NCBI GenBank assembly: GCA_005116795.1
Contig: SWDL01000274.1
Location: 1 to 7,743 of the forward strand
DNA length: 7,743 nt
Source of the DNA: Nitrospira sp.
Lineage (GTDB): Bacteria > Nitrospirota > Nitrospiria > Nitrospirales > Nitrospiraceae
Direction: 5' to 3'
Shown: piece after piece, positions 5,462 through 7,743 of the stretch
How positions within the stretch are numbered: the first letter of the stretch is position 1
Layout: every line of letters starts with the position of its first letter
Position numbers and translations under genes: made by a program
Notes under the pieces: generated by a model
Database searches by the model: none
What the model was told of the DNA's origin: nothing
The model's input: the letters and a program-made list of their open reading frames with translations, nothing else

Positions 5462-6799
5462 TTAGCGGCGGCCGCTGACCATATTGCGCAGCGAATAAAA
5501 CTGCTTGGCTCGGCTGGGGGAAAAGTCTTTCATCATCACATAACAATGACTATAGGTCGCGTGGGGCTTCTTGGCGTTGATATCGGTCTCGCCGAGGTGA
5601 ATCAGCACGTGATTGCCGACATTATTGGCGAGATTCTGCTCCAGATATGGCGCCTGCTGGGGCGTCTCGGTGGCATAACTCTCCGAATACTTGAGGAAGT
5701 GCTGGTTCATCCGCAGGAGCTGATCATCCTGACGGTCAAACGCAAACATCCACAGCGTCCAAAACGTTTCGGTATCGATAAAGACGAGCTTGTGACTATA
5801 CGGATGGTTGTCCGCCTTGGGGTCAATCAGCAGGACGTGGGCCGTGCGCACCTCCCAGCGGGCGTTGTTCGGCACCCACAGATGGGGACCACCGGCCGCT
5901 GGATTGTCACGCACGTTCATCGTCGCAAGGACCGGCGCCGTTCCAAGATAGGTCCAGTTTTGCTCATGGACTTTCCCGCCAAAGCCCATCGCATCTTCGC
6001 GGGTAAAATCCATGCCCATGACTTCACTTGTCCGTTCAGAGGCGAGGGTCCGCCGCGGCTTGCGTTGCTCAGGCATATACAGCCAGCCCGCGTCTTCTTG
6101 GTAGTGATCGACATACGTCATCGACAGGTTCTTGGCGCCGGCCATATCGCGCGGTGAGCGAAACTCCATCAGGGATTTTGTCTTGATTTCGTCATAGCCG
6201 GGCACCAGACAGTGCTCCCCCTGGGCATACCGCGAACTAATAGAGGTAAACTCAAATTGCCGGTCCAGCTGGCCATGCTGGCTGCGCGACCAGGCCACCA
6301 TCGGCATCACATAGCCTTCCGCCCCAGGCCGCCAGTTCAGGTTCCAGAACACTTTCACCGCCGCCTGCGGGTCGGTGGGATCGATCTCAGGAAAAGGAAA
6401 ACCGCCACCGGTAAAGCCAACTAAGACCCCGTTCTCGTCGAGGCTATACCCGGGCTCGACGTTTTGGCCCCACTCCGGTGGAGGCGGATAGTGGCCGGTC
6501 TCAGTGATTTGCATTTCCATGTCATCAAAGAAATAGTACTCCCAGGCCGATTGAGGAATAAATGACTCGAGCGCTGTGCGGTCTTTTATTGTCAGCGTTT
6601 GGCCCGGACTAAATGCCGGCGTGGCTGTCCGGGCCTGCTCTAGCCAGTCTCGCAGGGCTTGGTAGCTCCGGTTCTCGGCAGCACGTGCAAGCGGCGGGGC
6701 GGATATGCTGCTGAGGAGCAGCGCCAGCATCACACACAGGGACCAGCTGGGAGGTCTCTCTTGCTTCCGTTCTTGGGGTGCCAGATAGTGCGGGGTCAT
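5462..6799 (-). CDS. DUF1329 family exported protein
   Basis: A 445-residue protein of the DUF1329 family (PF07044), periplasmic or outer-membrane associated, thought to have a lipoprotein-carrier-like (LolA/LolB-type) fold. ATG 6799 is chosen because AAAGGAG (6809-6815) lies nine bases upstream; the frame stays open 112 codons further, but that part crosses the tandem repeat and the antiparallel or out-of-frame sequence of the TetR gene. Residues 1-40 form a signal peptide: basic start, hydrophobic core LCVMLALLLSSISAPP, cleavage likely after LARA. Family hallmarks include WLYMPEQRKPRRTLASE, then GMDFTREDAMGFGG and EQNWTYLG, and the C-terminal RAKQFYSLRNM. The protein probably works with the neighbouring DUF1302 barrel to move or bind a hydrophobic ligand between periplasm and outer membrane; that role is inferred from co-occurrence. 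It is the first structural gene after the TetR regulator, 134 nt away. Confidence 0.9.
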   Translation of the reverse strand: MTPHYLAPQERKQERPPSWSLCVMLALLLSSISAPPLARAAENRSYQALRDWLEQARTATPAFSPGQTLTIKDRTALESFIPQSAWEYYFFDDMEMQITETGHYPPPPEWGQNVEPGYSLDENGVLVGFTGGGFPFPEIDPTDPQAAVKVFWNLNWRPGAEGYVMPMVAWSRSQHGQLDRQFEFTSISSRYAQGEHCLVPGYDEIKTKSLMEFRSPRDMAGAKNLSMTYVDHYQEDAGWLYMPEQRKPRRTLASERTSEVMGMDFTREDAMGFGGKVHEQNWTYLGTAPVLATMNVRDNPAAGGPHLWVPNNARWEVRTAHVLLIDPKADNHPYSHKLVFIDTETFWTLWMFAFDRQDDQLLRMNQHFLKYSESYATETPQQAPYLEQNLANNVGNHVLIHLGETDINAKKPHATYSHCYVMMKDFSPSRAKQFYSLRNMVSGRR

Positions 6800-6838
6800 C
6801 GAGATGCGCTCCTTTGGTGGGGAAGGGTTTGAGGGCGG

Positions 6839-6845
6839 GTCAAGT
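6839..6845 (+). promoter_or_regulatory. GTCAAGT half-site upstream of the DUF1329 gene
   Basis: GTCAAGT repeats one arm of the candidate TetR operator found at 7595-7610, and lies 40 nt before the DUF1329 start. The second arm is not preserved here, so this is at best a weak secondary operator and may be coincidence. Confidence 0.15.
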
Positions 6846-6871
6846 AACGTGGTAGAAAAAGGTGCCCCAAG

Positions 6872-6907
6872 TTCATTTGGTTCATTTGGTTCATTTGGTT
6901 CATTTGG
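6872..6907. repeat. Four exact 9-bp tandem repeats (TTCATTTGG)
   Basis: TTCATTTGG occurs head-to-tail at 6872-6880, 6881-6889, 6890-6898 and 6899-6907 with no mismatch. The array lies between the TetR stop and the DUF1329 start, so its copy number could alter the leader or any promoter there. On the minus strand it reads CCAAATGAA. A 9-bp unit keeps frame, so copy-number change would not shift a reading frame, and I see no evidence that it is translated. Confidence 0.95.
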
Positions 6908-6933
6908 CGATATTTTTTCAGGCGCTCGGCGGG

Positions 6934-7545
6934 CTAGGGGTGGCCCTCTCCGACAGCGCCAGCAACGAGATGGGGCACCACGGTCTCCCACTTCACCCCC
7001 GGCAACGTTCGTCCCAGGACCAGCAGCGAGGTCACGCCATGCAGCGAGCAGCGTAAGGCTTGGCTGACAACTGGGAGATCTAAGCCGGGAGCGACCCGCC
7101 CGGACTCCTGGACGACGCGGGCAAGGACGTCCCACATCCGTTGGCCTTGTACGTGGCGCTGGCGATCAGCGGCTTCCCGGGTGAGCGGATGGCTGCGCTG
7201 CAAAAAGAGCGCTTCATACGCATGCGGGTTTTCCAGACCAAACGCCACATACGCCCGCGCCACGGCATCCAGCCGGCGGCCGGGGTCGGTTTCTGCCGCC
7301 GCGCTCGTTTCGAGCTGGTCCGCCAACCGGCCAACATCTTCTTCGATCAACTCGGACAGCAAGTCGTCCTTATCGGTAAAGTGCAAGTAAATCGTTCGCG
7401 GGGTATACCCGATCCGCTCAGCCACGCCGCGCATCGACACGCCGGCGAGGCCGTCCTGAGCAAACAGTTCGCGAGTGGCGTCAAGAATCGCCTGACGGAC
7501 GTTGTGTCGGGCTTGCTCACGCAAGCGGGCTTTGATCTGAGTCAC
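6934..7545 (-). CDS. TetR/AcrR family transcriptional regulator
   Basis: A 203-residue DNA-binding repressor-type protein. The N-terminal helix-turn-helix spans about residues 15-60: ILDATRELFAQDGLAGVSMR, then GVAERIGYTPRTIYLHFTDK, the standard TetR_N pattern. The C-terminal ligand domain resembles the TetR_C_33 (WHG) type, with YVAFGLENPHAYEALFLQ (99-116) and the SLHGVTSLLV segment near 167-176. The start is GTG 7545; an in-frame TGA lies six codons upstream and no other start lies between, so the choice is forced although the Shine-Dalgarno is poor. It precedes the DUF1329-DUF1302-SCO cluster on the same strand and is the obvious candidate local regulator. The inducer is unknown. An inverted repeat over its own promoter suggests autoregulation. 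Confidence 0.93.
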   Translation of the reverse strand: MTQIKARLREQARHNVRQAILDATRELFAQDGLAGVSMRGVAERIGYTPRTIYLHFTDKDDLLSELIEEDVGRLADQLETSAAAETDPGRRLDAVARAYVAFGLENPHAYEALFLQRSHPLTREAADRQRHVQGQRMWDVLARVVQESGRVAPGLDLPVVSQALRCSLHGVTSLLVLGRTLPGVKWETVVPHLVAGAVGEGHP

Positions 7546-7580
7546 GATATTCTCAAAGGGAAATCAACGGTGTTGTGTAA

Positions 7581-7608
7581 GATATATGCTGGTGACTTGT
7601 CGTGTCAA
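7581..7608 (-). promoter_or_regulatory. Candidate sigma-70 promoter for the tetR gene and downstream cluster
   Basis: On the minus strand a perfect -35 hexamer TTGACA (7608-7603) is followed after 16 bases by TATATC (7586-7581) as -10. Transcription would begin near 7574, giving a leader of about 28 nt before GTG 7545. Position and -35 match are good; the -10 is only a partial match. Confidence 0.5.
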
Positions 7609-7610
7609 GT
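7595..7610. promoter_or_regulatory. Inverted repeat ACTTGTCGTGTCAAGT, candidate TetR operator
   Basis: The arms ACTTG and CAAGT flank a six-base centre, with 12 of 16 positions symmetric. The repeat covers the -35 hexamer of the candidate tetR promoter, where a TetR-family dimer would block RNA polymerase. Size and position are typical of autoregulated TetR genes. Binding is inferred. Confidence 0.45.
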
Positions 7611-7743
7611 GCAGATGAAACAGAAGAGTGTAGCATGAGAGCAGGTGTCCTTTCCCATTTTTAGGAATGAAGGGCCGTTTTCTCAGAAATAAAAATGGAC
7701 TGTAAGGCGCACAAAGTAAGACCTCTAAAGTCTACGTTTTTAC
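7611..7743. other. Intergenic sequence upstream of the tetR promoter
   Basis: This AT-richer end of the window contains only very short frames (fewer than 15 codons) on the plus strand, and no RNA gene, terminator or mobile-element end that I can recognise. Any gene it serves lies beyond the window. Confidence 0.5.

Noticed and set aside
5420..6157. Plus-strand open frame of 245 codons opposite the DUF1329 gene
   Set aside because: Antisense of a recognised gene; composition is typical of a shadow frame and no motif is seen.
6872..6907. CRISPR-like array
   Set aside because: The units are contiguous 9-mers without spacers, so this is a simple tandem repeat.
6800..7135. N-terminal extension of the DUF1329 frame to position 7135, including repeated NEP units
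   Set aside because: It overlaps the tetR gene in another frame, lacks a signal peptide, and the ATG at 6799 has a proper Shine-Dalgarno followed by a good signal peptide. The NEP repeat is just the translated tandem repeat.
7141..7638. Plus-strand open frame of 165 codons opposite the tetR gene
   Set aside because: Antisense of a clear TetR regulator, with no domain and no ribosome site of note.
1..7743. tRNA, rRNA genes, transposase or insertion-sequence ends
   Set aside because: No tRNA cloverleaf, rRNA motif, transposase frame or terminal inverted repeats with target duplications could be recognised, despite the many truncated genes.

Overview
This window looks like a stretch of a Gram-negative bacterial chromosome, moderately GC-rich and probably from an uncultured proteobacterium-like lineage. 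The evidence for an outer membrane is direct: a DUF1302 beta-barrel-type protein ending in Phe, a DUF1329 exported protein and a probable lipoprotein SCO1/CusF. I cannot assign a genus or phylum. Five genes appear intact, and they are separated by an unusually dense set of gene remnants.

Left part (1-1109) is mostly debris. A dienelactone-hydrolase fragment on the minus strand keeps its C-terminal part, including the catalytic triad, but has lost its N-terminus. At about position 560 it joins head-on to the start of a TauE/SafE-type permease on the plus strand, which itself decays after about 50 recognisable residues. Next come a possible 38-40 codon ORF containing a perfect 8-bp inverted repeat, and a 30-codon stub resembling the start of a SnoaL/NTF2-like protein.

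Centre-left (1110-2354) holds an intact glutamate dehydrogenase-family gene on the plus strand with a good ribosome binding site. Immediately after it (about 2398-2695, minus strand) lies the N-terminal part of an ABC transporter ATPase. That piece is frameshifted and cut off soon after Walker A, close to the end of gdhA. The genes on both sides of gdhA are therefore missing their 3' ends, and the short word CACAGGC occurs at both edges, suggesting that gdhA sits in a rearranged or inserted block.

Right part (2754-7545) is a coherent minus-strand cluster, transcribed right to left: a TetR/AcrR regulator, a DUF1329 exported protein, a DUF1302 outer-membrane barrel, and a CusF-like/SCO1 fusion. 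Spacing is 134, 94 and 34 nt, all on one strand, and each of the last three genes has a clear Shine-Dalgarno sequence. The TetR gene has a plausible promoter whose -35 hexamer lies in an inverted repeat, consistent with autoregulation. The DUF1329 leader carries four exact 9-bp tandem repeats, and a strong stem-loop lies between the DUF1329 and DUF1302 genes. DUF1302/DUF1329 pairs are known from many Gram-negative bacteria and often occur near RND/MMPL exporters or lipid/steroid catabolism genes. Here the visible partner is instead a copper/thiol protein, which is the most interesting combination in the window. Its function is inferred, not shown.
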